This document shows positions 19,831 to 31,648 of a DNA stretch of 64,000 bases, piece by piece. This stretch comes from Piliocolobus tephrosceles (Eukaryota; Chordata; Mammalia; Primates; Cercopithecidae), in contig NC_045452.1 in the NCBI RefSeq assembly GCF_002776525.5, positions 30,216,405-30,280,404 of the forward strand, in the 5' to 3' direction. Position 1 is the first letter of the stretch, and every line of letters starts with the position of its first letter. Below the pieces are notes generated by a model. The model saw nothing but the letters and a program-made list of their open reading frames with translations. It made no database searches and had not been told where the DNA came from. Position numbers and translations under genes: made by a program.

Positions 19831-21249
19831 TTTTCTTCTACAGATAAAACAAGAGGAATTTAATTCCTTCAGCAGCCAGGGCATAGCTCTGGGCAGGAAG
19901 AGGTCCTCTCCAGCCAGTGCAAATGGAGCCCAGCCCATTGTCCTGGGCGGGGGAGGCCACAGGTACTCCAGGGCAGGACCCTTCTAAGCTGGTACAGTTC
20001 ACCTGGGAGGAGCGAGGGTGAGGATCAGCAACAGCTTGCTCCCAAAGATCTGCCAAGCGCCCTCCCGCTGCAGCCCACCACCGTGCCCGGCTGGGAGCAG
20101 CCAGCATCCGCCACGCACGGCCCAGTAATGGCTCATGAATCAAACTAAGCAACTCAATGTGAAGCTAATGACAAAATCTGGAGGAAAACCCACCTTTCTG
20201 GTACCATTGAAGTGGATGCTATGGATGGGAGCAGATGGAAGAATGACATATTTGTGGATTCCAACCACCATCTGGTCACAATTGATGGCCCATCTGACAG
20301 CAGGTCATTATTGTTTTTCTAGCATCATTAAAGACGCGCTATTTATCTCTGTGCACCATTTCTGGGTTTGACGTGGAGACCTTCAGAGATTCCAACCTCT
20401 TCTCTCTGGTGACCTATAACTCACCTCATCCTTTGGCCACCCCGGATGTGTTCCCGAGGTCTCTCAAGCTGAGGTAGCTCTCAGTGTAGCTGACTGATTA
20501 ATTCAACTCCCCCTTCCTCTCCCCGGCTCCTCGGCCTTGGGTGGTGCCTCCAAAGCCATCGTTGGCCATTGGCCCTCCTTTGTTAGGTTTAACTCTGCAA
20601 ACTTCCAAAAGACTCCAGCTTTCACGCTGCACTTAACGCTGTTTCTGCCAACTGAATCCCGTCTTTTTGACTTTAAATTTTATTGGGTGGGAAAGGACAA
20701 CTTTGGTCTAGTTCACAGAGAGCTGGTTCTTTGACTCAGACTGTGGTTGGGCCAATGACCCAGATTCGGTTCTGGCTTTAGCAACCATATTCATTGCGAG
20801 GGGAAGGAGTTTCCAGAAAAAAGGAGTTCCTGTCAAAAAAAGGGAGAAGGAAATCATTCAAACCATCTGTTAAAAGGCATAAACACTGGGCTCACGTGAA
20901 AAGGGAAAGGGAATGTGTTATTTTTAAGAAAACTATTTAAGTGTAAAAAATACACTTTTTCCCTAATTGCAGATAAAACCATAATTTTAGAGAGAGGGGA
21001 TTACACATACAAAATATCTCAGTTGCATAATTTTAGTAATAGATATGGTGTTTAGATGTATCGTTGGATGGCTTTTTTATCATATATTAGGAGTTCCAGG
21101 TCTGAGCAGTGCATATGAGTTGAAACAGAAAGAAATGGCTTCGCTTCAAAGACAGCCCCAGACAAAAGCCAGCTCTGATAAATGAAGTGGCCCAGGAAGT
21201 AGCCACATCAACCCTAGCTGAACTCATGGCTGGGGTGTCCCGGGATGCA
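19831..21249. other. Single-copy interval, no gene recognised
   Basis: Composition falls from GC-rich (to 20110) to AT-rich (20820-21110). No repeat is recognised. The low-GC part at 20890-21110 has A-rich and T-rich runs but no clear family. Confidence 0.45.
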
Positions 21250-21945
21250 TTTCATTGTTGTTGCTTTAAGTGTGATAAAAATATACATAATACATAGTTG
21301 ATCATTTTAACCAGTTTTTAAGTGTGCAGATCAATGACATAAAATATATTCACATTTTTGTGCAGCCATCACCATCAATCATCTCCAGAAATGTTCACAT
21401 CTTGCAAAACTGAAACTCTGGACGCTTTACACACTATGCCTCCGTTCCGCCTCCCCCAGGGCCCTGGTAACCAACCACCATTCTGCTTTCCACGAGTTTG
21501 ACTCTTCTAGGAACCTCACAGGAGTGGAGTCATACGGCATGGTCCTTTTGTGCCTGGCTTATTTCACTCAGCATAACATCTTCAAGATTAACCCATTCTG
21601 TAGCACGTGTCAGAATTTCCTCCCTTTTCAGAGCTGCATCATATTCCACCATGTAAATGGACACGTATCGTGTATCCACTCAGGCACTGGTGGATACTCA
21701 ACTGCCTCCACCTTTTGGCTGCCGTGAATAATGCTGCTATGAAAACATGGGAATACAAATATATTTTTGAGTCACTGTTTTCCATTTCTTAAACTATACA
21801 CCCCAAATTGGAATTGCTGGATCACATGGTAACTCCATGGCCAATTTTTTGAGGAACCTCTGTCATTTTCTTCATAGCAGCTGCACAGTTCAGCGTATTC
21901 CTATCAGCAATGCACAAGGGCTTCTATTTCCCTGGGGTACGTTAT
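21250..21945 (-). mobile_element. L1M LINE 3' end, antisense
   Basis: Minus-strand L1M 3' UTR and ORF2 end. Landmarks are aaaatatacataatacatag near 21278, gcagccatcaccatcaatca near 21363, ggcttatttcactcagcata near 21557, and gaattgctggatcacatgg near 21812. It is diverged and has no intact frame. A second copy of the same part lies at 25428-26000. Confidence 0.9.
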
Positions 21946-23484
21946 TTCATGACTCAGTTAAGCAAAACAGAGTCCACCAGGGACACCAGGAGGCCGCCCT
22001 GCAAAGCCGCTTGGAGCACCAAATAACCAGGTGGGCAGCTGAGAGCCGATCCCAGAGCATCTGTGGAATGGAGGCTGTGGAAATAGCATTGACATCAGAG
22101 CTAAGCCTTGCTCTCTCTAAACCTGTGATCTGTGGCCACTCTCTGAGCCCCAATTCTGCAAAAGAGGATAACCCCGCGCGTTTCACTCACTCAGTCCACA
22201 GATCATCTGAGGTTGCCTCTCCCACCCTTCCTCCCACGTTGCAGAGTGCCGCGTCCTTCCCACCTCCAATCCTCTGCTCCCCTTTGCGTAGGCTTCCCTG
22301 CCCTGGAGCCCAGGGAGAGAAGGGAGCTGTGTCGGCAGCCCCAGCCTCGTCCCCTCGCTCACGCACAAGGACCCTGGCATGTGTGCGCCCACCAGTCACC
22401 TCATCTCAGCTGAGCGGTGGCCATAGTGAATGCAAGTCCCTCCCAGCCGTCTGGCTGCCAGTGCAAGGCTCTGCAGGGGACGCACACAGAGCTCTCTGCA
22501 AATGGTCTGTTGGCCTGGAGCAGGCAGGATGCCCACCCGGCTGATTGGGACTTGTTCCTTTTTCCGGTACATCCAGCTCCCTCGCCCACGGCCGGAGGCG
22601 GCCAGCTTTCCGCAGGTTGTAGTTCACTGACTAACTGGCAGGAGCAGACGGGGCCGGGGTAATGGGACCTCTGAAAGCGAGTCTAGTCCAGCCTCGATGA
22701 ATACCACCTTCTGCTGTCTTTGCCGAGCCCTGAAAAGCCCTTGTTTCCGGCAGATTCCATATTGTCTGTGCTCCTGGTCCACATGGCAGAGCAGGCAGCC
22801 TCCCTCCCTGTATGCTCTGGAACAAATGGTCGACACGCACCTCTTGGAAGAGGAAGCGGAACAGGTGGCCCGATCATTGGGGGGCAGGCTGTGCAGGGTA
22901 CCCAGGAGGTGGTCCTGGGGTCTTGGCAGGCCCATGCCCTCCTCCACAGCAGCATGGAGCCCGTGGGCAGCTGGCATCCAGCCCATTGGTAGCAACCTTG
23001 GCAGACAGACGTGCTGAACTGGGGTCCAGGAGGGGCAGGCCCAGAGCTTCAGGCTGGGCCTGCTCTCTGCAGGAGCCTGGATCCAACTTTAGTCAGAGAT
23101 GACTGATGGTCCAAGGTGGGCTTTTGTCACCAGTCAGTCAGACAGGACAAGGAGTGCTCATGCTCAGCCCGGCTGCGAGGACAGGCCACAGGGAGGTGCG
23201 ACAGGCTCGGCAGCTCCTGAGCACCAGCTCTGTAGCCACCCATCTGACAGGTGCCCTGGAAGGCTGAGCTGCCACCCAGGCTGTGGCCTTGCAGCACTGC
23301 AGCTGGCGTGTGGCTTGGGGGACCCTGGGTCAAGGCCACTCAGATTGGTCTATGGAAGGCACAGTGGGCCTGCTCCACATCAGACCCGAGGGATGCTCCT
23401 TGAAGAGCTGGAAGGATGGAGGCCAAAGACTGAGAAGGAGGCAGTAACCACTGAGAAAGGGAGCAGGTGCAGGCAGCTCTGGTT
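21946..23484. other. GC-rich single-copy interval, no gene recognised
   Basis: Several open frames (largest 21837-22544, 235 codons, plus strand) overlap each other and start inside the L1M remnant, so none is a credible gene. 22120-22175 has weak MIR resemblance (ctctgagccccaattctgcaa). Confidence 0.5.
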
Positions 23485-23512
23485 GGGGGGCGGGGGGATA
23501 TGGGGGAAAGGG
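23485..23512 (+). other. G-quadruplex motif
   Basis: Four G runs of 6, 6, 5 and 3 are separated by C, ATAT and AAA. The short loops make this a strong candidate for intramolecular G4 on the plus strand. No adjacent gene is visible. Confidence 0.8.
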
Positions 23513-23800
23513 CTCGAAGTTAGGCCTTCGGCGTGATGCAGACTCTCTCTGGGGCAGGGCGGGGCAGTGGCAGAGCATGTGACCACACCATTGGGCCCAG
23601 TGATGGCACAGAGTATGGCACGGACCCCACCCTTCAAGGGCCCTCACAGCCCTCCACTCTGCTGAGCCCAGCCTCAGATCCAGGACACCTGAGCACACAA
23701 AGCAGGCACCAGCGAAAGTCGATCAGAGTGTGTTGTGGTAGTAACAGGGCTGGCTCTGGGTCAGGACAAAATTGGAGCTTGTGGGAGAGAGAGTGGCACA

Positions 23801-23932
23801 GCCCAGGCAGGGGCAAGGGCTCCACCAGGGCAGCCGGGGCTTCAACCCAGGCAGGGACAAGATCTCTACCAGGTCAGCCAAGGCTTCAGCCTGGACAGGG
23901 ACAAAGATTTCACCAGGTCAGCTAGGGCTTCC
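23801..23932 (+). repeat. 44-bp minisatellite, three copies
   Basis: Units begin at 23801, 23845 and 23889 with (g/a)cc(c/t)gg(a/c)cag or close variants, followed by gacaag and ccaggtcagc. A weaker related stretch precedes at about 23757. The array generates Q/G-rich shadow frames. Confidence 0.88.
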
Positions 23933-25034
23933 TCCTTGGGGTGGAACACCAGGAGGGACCCACAACAGAGTGTGCAGAGCTGTGGCTCCCTGGGCTGCAG
24001 GTGCAGGACCAAGCAGGTCCTGCCTGTCCCCAGCACCCAGGACAAAGGCAGGCAGCCAAGCGGGAGGCTGATGGACTTTGGGGGCCCTGAGAAAGGCAGC
24101 CTGGACTGGTACTCCAGGCATCCTGGCACCCAGCCCTGCTTGAGCTCCACATCCTTCTGCTGCGAGATGCTCTGCACCCCAAATGAGCTGCCCGACTGCT
24201 CGGTGTTTTCATTTTTTCCTCCACAGAGTGAGGATATATCCAGCAAGATTGTCCTGAGGCTTAAAACAGATAAGTAAAAGTGCTTTGGAAATTGTGAGCT
24301 ACCCTCTCTGAATGTCAGACAATATTATTTTTGAATCAGCTTCAAGAGATCACTTGAAGGGAAAGTATTGGAAAATTGATTTTTTTTCTCCCATTGGTTT
24401 AACAGAATGGCTCCCCTGCCTTGATCTCGCTGTGCCATTGTCCTTGACTTTGGGGGCTGCCTTCCCCTTGGGACTGAGTGGTCTGTGTCTGGAGCCCCCA
24501 CTTGGTCCTAGCAGAGCTGACATTGTAGATAAATGGCAGGTGAATGACAATGAATAGAAGGAGGAAGAAAGCCCAGGGGTGGAAGGTGGCAGGTGTGGGA
24601 ACATTCCAGAAGCCTCTGCCCCCTCTGTGTCCATTCCCCAACAACCCCCAAGTGCTCCATCAGGCCCAGTTCTTCCTGATTCAGTTCCCCAGTTTCCTTG
24701 GACAGTGTTGTTTCCCCAGAGCCCCTCTGGCTTCTCCAAAACATGAGGGAACTCTTTGACATCGTAGAACATTCCAGGTCCAAAACGGACCTGAAGGTCA
24801 CCTAAGCCAACCTCCTGCCTGGCAAGGACCCCCCTTGGAGAACCCTGGCTGATGACTATGCCCCATAGCCCAGGGACTCAGAACCTCTTCAGCCCTACCG
24901 ATACCCAGAGGGTACCAGGGTTCGGAATCTCCCACACCTTGGTCCTGGCCCATGTTCTGGATTCTCTCAAGACACACGACATTTCAATGAAATGAGGACC
25001 ACTCTTGCTTCCCCTAAAGGCTTGCTTTGCTTGC
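23933..25034. other. Single-copy interval, no gene recognised
   Basis: Mixed composition. Text near 24770-24830 (gaacattccaggtcc...cctaagccaacctcctgcc) resembles a decayed MIR/L2-type element but is too weak to call. No coding gene is recognised. Confidence 0.45.
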
Positions 25035-25370
25035 TTTTCCTTCCTTCCTTCCTTCCTTCCTTCCTTCCTTCCTTCCTTCTTTCNNNNNNNNNNNNNNNNN
25101 NNNNNNNNNNNNNNNNNNNNNNNNNNNNNNNNNNNNNNNNNNNNNNNNNNNNNNNNNNNNNNNNNNNNNNNNNNNNNNNNNNNTCCTTCCTTCCATCCTT
25201 CCTTCTTTCCTTCCTTCCTTCCTTCCTTCCATCCTTCCTTCCTTCTTTCCTTCCTTCCTTCCTTCTTTCCTTCCTTCCTTCCTTCCTTCCTTCCTTCCTT
25301 CCTTCCTTCCTTCCTTCCTTCCTTCCTTCCTTCCTTCCTTCCTTCCTTCCTTCCTTCCTTCCTTCTTTTT
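25035..25370. repeat. TTCC tetranucleotide microsatellite containing a gap
   Basis: Near-perfect ttcc units with occasional ttct and atcc variants run on both sides of the N block at 25084-25183. The array follows tttgcttgcttttcc and ends cttctttttaaatg. Frames through it are S/F/L/P or K/E/G/R artefacts. Confidence 0.98.
25084..25183. other. Assembly gap, 100 N
   Basis: Exactly 100 N sit inside the TTCC array, which is a conventional placeholder size. True array length is unknown. Confidence 0.99.
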
Positions 25371-25427
25371 AAATGAAATAGCCACAGTTCATTTAGCCTT
25401 TCCTCCCAGGTCACTTCGTTCTTCTTC

Positions 25428-26000
25428 CTTTTTTAGACTGTGGTAAAATACATGTAACATAAAATGTAATATCCTAAGCATTTGAAGTGGACAGTTCAGT
25501 GGCATGAATTATAGTCACGTTACTGCACACCATCACCACCCTCCATCTCCAGAACCTTTCTTCTTCCCAAAATGAAACTGTCCCCATTAAACTCTCACTC
25601 CCACACCCTCCCTAGCTCCCGGCACCCCGCTTTCCACTTTCCATCCCTGTGGACTGACTACCCTAGCTACCTCCTCTAAGCAGAAATCACAGGATTTGTC
25701 CTTCTGTGACTGCCTTATTCCACTTAGCACAGTGTCCTCAGGGTTCAGCCACGCTGTGCCATGCAGCATCCTTCTTAAGGCTGGATCATTTCCCATCCTA
25801 TGGAGAGACAGCAGTGTTCATCCATCCATCCATCTGTCAAGGGACACCTGGGCTGCCTCTCCCTTTTGGCTGTTATGGATAAGGCTGCTGTGAACGGGGT
25901 GCACACATGTCTGTTCCAGCCCCAGTTCTCAGTTCTGTGGGCAGACACCCAGCCGTGGGGTTGCAGGGTCACATGGGGCCCTTGTTTGCGCTTTTAGCCC
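25428..26000 (-). mobile_element. L1M LINE 3' end, antisense, second copy
   Basis: The same L1M 3' region as at 21250-21945: aaaatacatgtaacataaaat near 25444, accatcaccaccctccatct near 25529, cttattccacttagcacagtg near 25713, and ttgcagggtcacatgggg near 25960. It is more GC-rich and more diverged than the first copy. Confidence 0.87.
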
Positions 26001-27514
26001 GGGCACCTCTGGTCCGAAGAAGGCCTCTCTGGCCCCAGGTCAGCCCAGATGTCTCCCCTGGCAGCCCCATGCCCGGCTCTGCTGCTCCCTTCTTCCTCCC
26101 ACTGCAGCAGAGCTTCCTGCACTCTGCCTGAGCCCCCGGACCCTCCCTGTTCTCTTCATGCTCAGCCCCCAGCCAAGTGCTGAGCAGGGGTCAGGAATGT
26201 CTTTGAAAAAAGCCAGGTAAGCCACGTACCCCCAGCCATCTCAACACTTCTCTCCTCTGGACAAGCCCCAGCCGCAGAGTGGCCCTCTGCAACCCACGCC
26301 CAGCTCTCCCGCACTGCCTGGTGCTGCCTGCACAGACTATTCCTGCAGGAACCACCACCACCCCAACCATTTGGCATCCCACCAGCCAGTCTAACTTCAA
26401 GAATGTGAGGCCACCAAATGGGAGGCCAGAGTCCTGGAGGCCCATGTCCAAGCTCTGAGTCAGAGGGACCTGGGTTCAATCTGGTGCCCTTCACACAGAG
26501 CTCCGCAGCCCAATCCAGCCCAAAAAAGGGGCCTCCAAGAAAGTCTGGGGGGTCCACGAATCCTGCCACCTTTACCGCCCCCAGAGCCCTGGGAGCAGAG
26601 CTGCCTTCCCAACAGCCAGGCAACTGAGATCAGGGCCTGCGTTACCCTGGGCTGCAGGGCGGGTCTTGTCTGCAGCGCTGGCTGCCAACCCCGTCCCATG
26701 GCAGGGTCCCATGTGGAGTCCTGGCAGGGAGGAGCAGCGAGAAGCAGGGAGGACCCTGACCCCTGCAGGCTACCCATGAAGCTGAACCCCCGTGCTCAGC
26801 TCCTTCCATCATGGGCAGGAGCCAAGAGAACCCTCCCCATGGGACATGCCTCACCCAGCACCCAGGATGGGAGCCCTCCCCACGGAGTTCACTCCCCAGC
26901 CTGAAAGAGGTGTGGGCAGCTTCCTGGGCTGAGATTCAGGTGCCCGCTCTTCACTCTCTCTCCTCCACCATGGATGGAAAAGATGCCTTCGATGGGGTCT
27001 GAGGGCCTCATGGAGGAAGCAGGCTCTGATGGTGCCAATCCCTGCAGAGGGGTGCCTCAGCACGTTCCCATCCTTGACCATCTCCCTCGGGGTCTCCCCA
27101 GGCTGTGTCCACACCCTCAGGGAAGCTGGTGGGGGTGGCCAGGCCAGGGTGCTCTGGGGCAAGGGAAGCCTGGGCAGTATCGTCCCTGTGTTTATCCGAC
27201 ACTCGAAGCTCCACATTGGGCCCAGCTACTGTGTGAGGCTGCACTCCTCCCAGTGACAAGGCTGCTATCTGTTCGTGCTTAATGTGCTCATAATGGGGCT
27301 TGAAATGAACACAGCCTGGTTATGTATTTTTCCTTTTTGGTTCCTGGACACCATCCACGGTGCAGGCTGTCCAGGGACGGACGTGGGGAAACATGATGGA
27401 CACGTTCAAAGCCGGATGCTCCCAGTCTTCCACCTGCCCACTCGCCCTGCCCACCTCAAACACATCCCAGCTGAGGCAGAGGGCAAGACCCAAGGCCCAG
27501 CCCGGAGACACTCC
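26001..27514. other. GC-rich single-copy interval with a probable MIR
   Basis: No gene is recognised; overlapping open frames on both strands are expected from composition. 26445-26500 (tctgagtcagagggacctgg...) resembles the 5' part of a MIR on the plus strand. Confidence 0.45.
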
Positions 27515-27612
27515 CCACTTACACAGCACAGCACAGTACAACACAGCACAACACAACACAACACAACCCAGCACAGCATGGCACTGCACAACACAGCACC
27601 GCACGGCACGGG
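27515..27612. repeat. Pentanucleotide microsatellite (ACAGC/ACAAC)
   Basis: Repeats of cacag, cacaa and variants (gcatggcac, gcacggcac) with period 5. Degeneration increases to the right. Confidence 0.9.
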
Positions 27613-27684
27613 GAGGCAGGAGAAGTTAGTGATCCATGGGCGGGGAGCTTTGGCCTGGAAAGATGAGCGCATCCTGGAGGGGAG

Positions 27685-27800
27685 GGTGGTGACGGCTACC
27701 CAGGGTGAATGTGCTTAGTGTCACTCAACTGTATACCTAATGATTAACACGGTAAGTTTCATGGTTATGCATATTTTACCACAACTAGAAATATTTTTAA
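27685..27800 (+). mobile_element. L1M LINE 3' end, sense, short
   Basis: tgaatgtgcttagtgtcact, tgtatacctaatgattaaca and atgcatattttaccacaact match the last about 110 bases of an L1M 3' UTR. The A-rich end follows. The rest of the element is missing, so it is a strongly 5'-truncated insertion. Confidence 0.75.
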
Positions 27801-29049
27801 AAGCCCGCTGTTGACTTCCTATGCCACCCTCAGCCCCCAGGCAACTCCAGGCTTTGGGACCCCCTTCTAGCATCAGAAACGCCCTCTCCTTCCCTCCACT
27901 CCTGGAGACTTCTCCTATCCTCCCAAGCCCAGCCCTGACACCATCTCCTCCACCAGCCTGCCTGGGACTCCCAGGGGCCTAGGAGGATCAGGACAGGCTG
28001 GCCCAGAGCTGGCTCCATTTGCATTTGCATCTGGTCCCTACATGGGTGTGGTGGAGGGCAGAGGAGCCTAACAACCCCCAGGGACCATCCCTGTCCCCCA
28101 GATCATGCTGTTTCTGCTCCCCAAACCCAGACTCAGAGGCAGGTCCAGGGGGTGCTGGATGGAGGCCGTCGGCACCAAGCAAGCCGCAGACAAGTCAGCA
28201 TTGTGGACCCCGGAAGATGAAACCGGCGATCCATGAAGAACTGCAAAGCCCCCACGCAAGCTCCCGTTGCTGTTAGGAGCCTGGAGCCCAGTGTGGGGCT
28301 CTGCAAATGTGTTCTCGCCCAGAACAAGTTTTAAAGACCTGAGCCTGAAGCCATCGGGTTTTCGTTCCTCTCCTCCTCCCCAGGGGTTCAGCCTGCAGAC
28401 AATTCAATGCTGGTGCACTCTGTATTAAACAAACATTATTCCTCACAACGGCTTCTCACAGCTGGGCCACTTCAGGCCACGCAGGGGAAGAACTCAGCCT
28501 GCAAGTCCTGGAAAGAATGCAAAGCAGTGATTTGTTCTTTTTCCGGACCCCACACACAACAAGCTATACATAAATGCAGAAAGTGATGCTCATAAATTCT
28601 TTATGCTATTTACTTAGAGCCTGTGCTTATTAAACTGGTTGGCTTCCAAAAACTCCTTGTAGATTTCTCTCTCAAAAAAGTAAGTTTTATTTCTCCAACC
28701 CACTATGAATTAAAAATGGGTCTTTGATACACTCAGCAGATTTTACCCCATCCGTTAGGCTTATGTAAGAAGTAGAAATAGCTGATATTCAACAGCAGTG
28801 CGGACGCAAACACACACTTTTTGCAATTGTATAAGTTGAACAAATTCTTAGGTGGGACTTCTCCATGTTCTCTCTTCTTTTCTTTCTTTGCTGTTTCACT
28901 CTCTTTGGGATTCTTGCACACTGGGGTGAGAAGGCAGTGAGAGAATCTCTCTGATGAAAATGGCTCTCAAGTTCTCCACACCCACTCATGCCTGGATTCA
29001 CACTGCATCTCAACATGCCCTGGGAGAGACACTGAAAATGGATGCCAAC
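27801..29049. other. Single-copy interval, no gene recognised
   Basis: GC-rich to 28340, then AT-rich. No repeat family recognised. Short open frames have no support. Confidence 0.45.
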
Positions 29050-29165
29050 ACGGACTTTCTTGGTTGGAAAACTGCGATCCAGCTTGGGTCATGGCTTGCC
29101 CAGTTCACAGAGCCCAGGGCAGCTGAGTCTGCTCAGAGCTGGGGTCCTGACTCCAGGTCGCTGCA
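29050..29165 (-). mobile_element. MIR SINE fragment, antisense
   Basis: gcttgcccagttcacagagc and ggggtcctgactccaggtc follow the antisense MIR core at low similarity. Confidence 0.5.
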
Positions 29166-29243
29166 CTGAGTTTACAGGTTCTGGCCCCAAAGGGTGAAGT
29201 GTCCTGGGGTAATGGAGACTTAAGTAGGTGGGTCCCTGGGTTC

Positions 29244-29480
29244 AGGTGTCTGGGTGCCCATGAGTCCCAGGGCCTGGGTGTCTGGGAGGGCGAGTGAGTC
29301 CCAGGGACTGGGTGTCTGGGTACCCATGAGTCCTAGGGCCCAGGTGTGTGGTGGGGGCAGCTGTGAGTCCCAGGACCTGGATGTCTGGGGGTACCCATGA
29401 GTCCTAGGGCCCGGGTGTCTTGGGGGCGGGGGACTGTGAGTCCCAGGGCCTGGGTGTCTGGGTGTCTGTGCTCATGAGCA
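29244..29480 (+). repeat. G-rich minisatellite of alternating 32- to 45-bp units
   Basis: Two unit types alternate: one with gtgtctgggtacccatgagt and one with a variable G-rich spacer and tgagtcccagggcctgg. About three pairs are present, ending ctgtgctcatgagca. The variable G-rich spacers (for example cttgggggcgggggactg near 29419) supply G-quadruplex potential. Confidence 0.9.
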
Positions 29481-29701
29481 AAGTACCCCGAACATGGGGT
29501 GTCATTTCATTGCCTTTCTGCTTTTTGTTTCAATTGTGTCTCTGTTTTTAGGTGAAGCTTCCAGGAATCCTAATTCTAGGGTCATCTTATAATCAAGGTC
29601 AGTTATAGAACTTGCCAGACCAGTGAAAAATGCAAACGCAGTTCTCCATGTTTAAAAAGCGAAAAAAAAAAAAAAGAAAAAAAAAAAAAAAAAAAAAAAA
29701 A
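29481..29701 (+). other. Short interval ending in a 46-bp A-rich tract
   Basis: 29656-29701 is nearly pure A with three single-G or CG interruptions. It could be the tail of a decayed plus-strand retroposon, but the sequence before it was not recognised. It marks a sharp change to AT-rich DNA. Confidence 0.6.
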
Positions 29702-30700
29702 CGCTGACGGAGATCGTAAACTATAAATCTTTTTCTTCTAAAATATTTTGTTTCTTCTAAAATGTAATAGAGATAATAGTGACATGAAAGTAAGAGAAGA
29801 AACTTTTAAATTGCAAAATAATATTTTGAAGTTATCGTTGTATGCAAGATAATGATATGTTATTAATATAATGTCTTGTTTGTCATAAATTTTTCTGACT
29901 ACAGATCTGTTTATTAGATTGTCAAATGCGTATTTTCAGCAACTTCATTTTTCATCAATATAATTAAAAACAATGTCAGTTACTTGTGGTAAATACAAGA
30001 TTGCAAATAACTTTTTGATAGCTTTTACTTTTGAGAATCATTTTATGCTGATGCATCAGTTCCTGGGGTTATTTACAATATTTATCTGCCATGAAAACAT
30101 TGGGATACATTTATGATAAACTATTTCAAAATATAAATTTTAGTGCATCTATAGCTGATCATCCTTGTGGAACGATTTTTCTAAAAAGATTTAACTCTTC
30201 ATACAAATCACTTTTGTGTAATTTTAAAATTAATTCCAAGTATAAACTTATATAATGGCAGTTTAGCATTTTTTCTGACCTTTCTTGTAACTTGTGGAGT
30301 TACACAAGAAATCAAAAGTGGCTTCATGTTTTGTGAATAATTCAAATGTTTGCTTTTGAATTCTAATTTTATGTCTTTACTGTGGGAAAAAATTAATTTT
30401 AAAATTGTCTTCTTTATTAATAATTGGATCATCTGAAGCATCCTATGAAAATAGTGTTCTTTTCCACCAGATGCAATGATTTTTAAACATGGTTTATATT
30501 TCTAAGCCTGTATTTGCTTTGCAATGTTGCAGCAGTTTTCAAGACTGGAGATTCTAAATTCTTTGATGAGTCCAGACAACTCTCTGATATACTTTCTTGC
30601 AATGTCCTTGTGTGCATTTTCATTTTGTAATAATTGACTGACAAAGCTGACTGCTGAGTGTCAGTGATTCCTGTGCTAGACTTGAGCAGGAGACTTGCTA
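29702..30700. other. AT-rich block of unknown origin
   Basis: About 1 kb is clearly lower in GC than both sides and starts right after the A-rich tract. The minus strand shows a broken open frame, with fragments at about 30208-30441 and 30500-30600 separated by stops. This might be a decayed transposon protein, but I could not match it to a family. No terminal repeats were found by eye. Confidence 0.4.
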
Positions 30701-31648
30701 CTTATGCAGACGGCTCCAGGGATGGGGATTCGTGCTGGCCTCCGTGACAGGTCTCAGTGCTGACCCATGTGGACCCCTTCATCTCTCCCAGGGCTGTGAC
30801 CACTGCCACCACTGCTGCCGCAGCTGCCACCTTCACAGTAGCCATCCTGCTGCCAGCCCAGCTATGGGTCTCCAGGACCTCGGAAGCCGGGTTGCAAGCA
30901 GATGTGCACACACTCAGAATCTGCCCTGCAACCTGCAACAACCACAGGCCAGAGCCCACACAGTGCATGCTGCTACCCTGTGTATCTCCATCAGACCTCA
31001 CTTCAGAAACTTCAAGTCAAAAATGAAACTATTGAGCACCTCCTGTCTGCCAGAGTTGGGACCTGGAATATCATGGGTAAAAGTCATATGATCCCTATGC
31101 CCTCAGAGCACATGGCCCAGCAGGAGGGCCTCCAGGAGTGTTGGCGCTCTGGGGCACAGCGGGGTGCTTAACCCTGCTGCAGGGGACGTCAGGGAGGAGA
31201 CTGGAAAGCTCTTGAAACTTGGAAAAACATTTGCCATTTTCATCTATAGAACATCTGCCCCTGGTATCAGAAGAGCCATTACTGTTTGTTCTAGGTGGCA
31301 AGTAAATGTGCCATTTTTCTGTTTCTTGATTTTTTTTATTTTCTAAAATATTTTAGCTTTATTACATGAATTAACTCTACTTTAGCTTCTTCTACATCCA
31401 CGTTCACTTTATTACCATCTTGGGAACACTCAAGAGTGATAATGGACGCTGGGGCATTGAGACCAGTATCTGGGAAGTAAAATTAAAATGTAAGCATCTG
31501 ATTCTGGGAAGTAAATGGAGATGATCATTCCATACTCTGTTGATTACCAAGTATTTGACCTTGAGCAAATGATCTTATGCTTACAGGCTGAAATCTAGGA
31601 AAGAGCTTCCAAGCAGAGGTGGCTGGAGGCCAGGATTCAATGAAACCA
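30701..31648. other. Single-copy interval, no gene recognised
   Basis: A short imperfect GCC/GCT triplet stretch lies at 30791-30840. T-rich DNA follows near 31325. No family or gene recognised. Confidence 0.45.

Noticed and set aside
21837..22544. 235-codon plus-strand frame
   Set aside because: Starts inside an antisense L1M relic, overlaps several other frames and has no recognisable domain or codon pattern. GC-rich DNA yields such frames by chance.
24878..25414. Lys/Glu/Gly/Arg repeat protein frame
   Set aside because: Translation of the TTCC microsatellite and the N gap.
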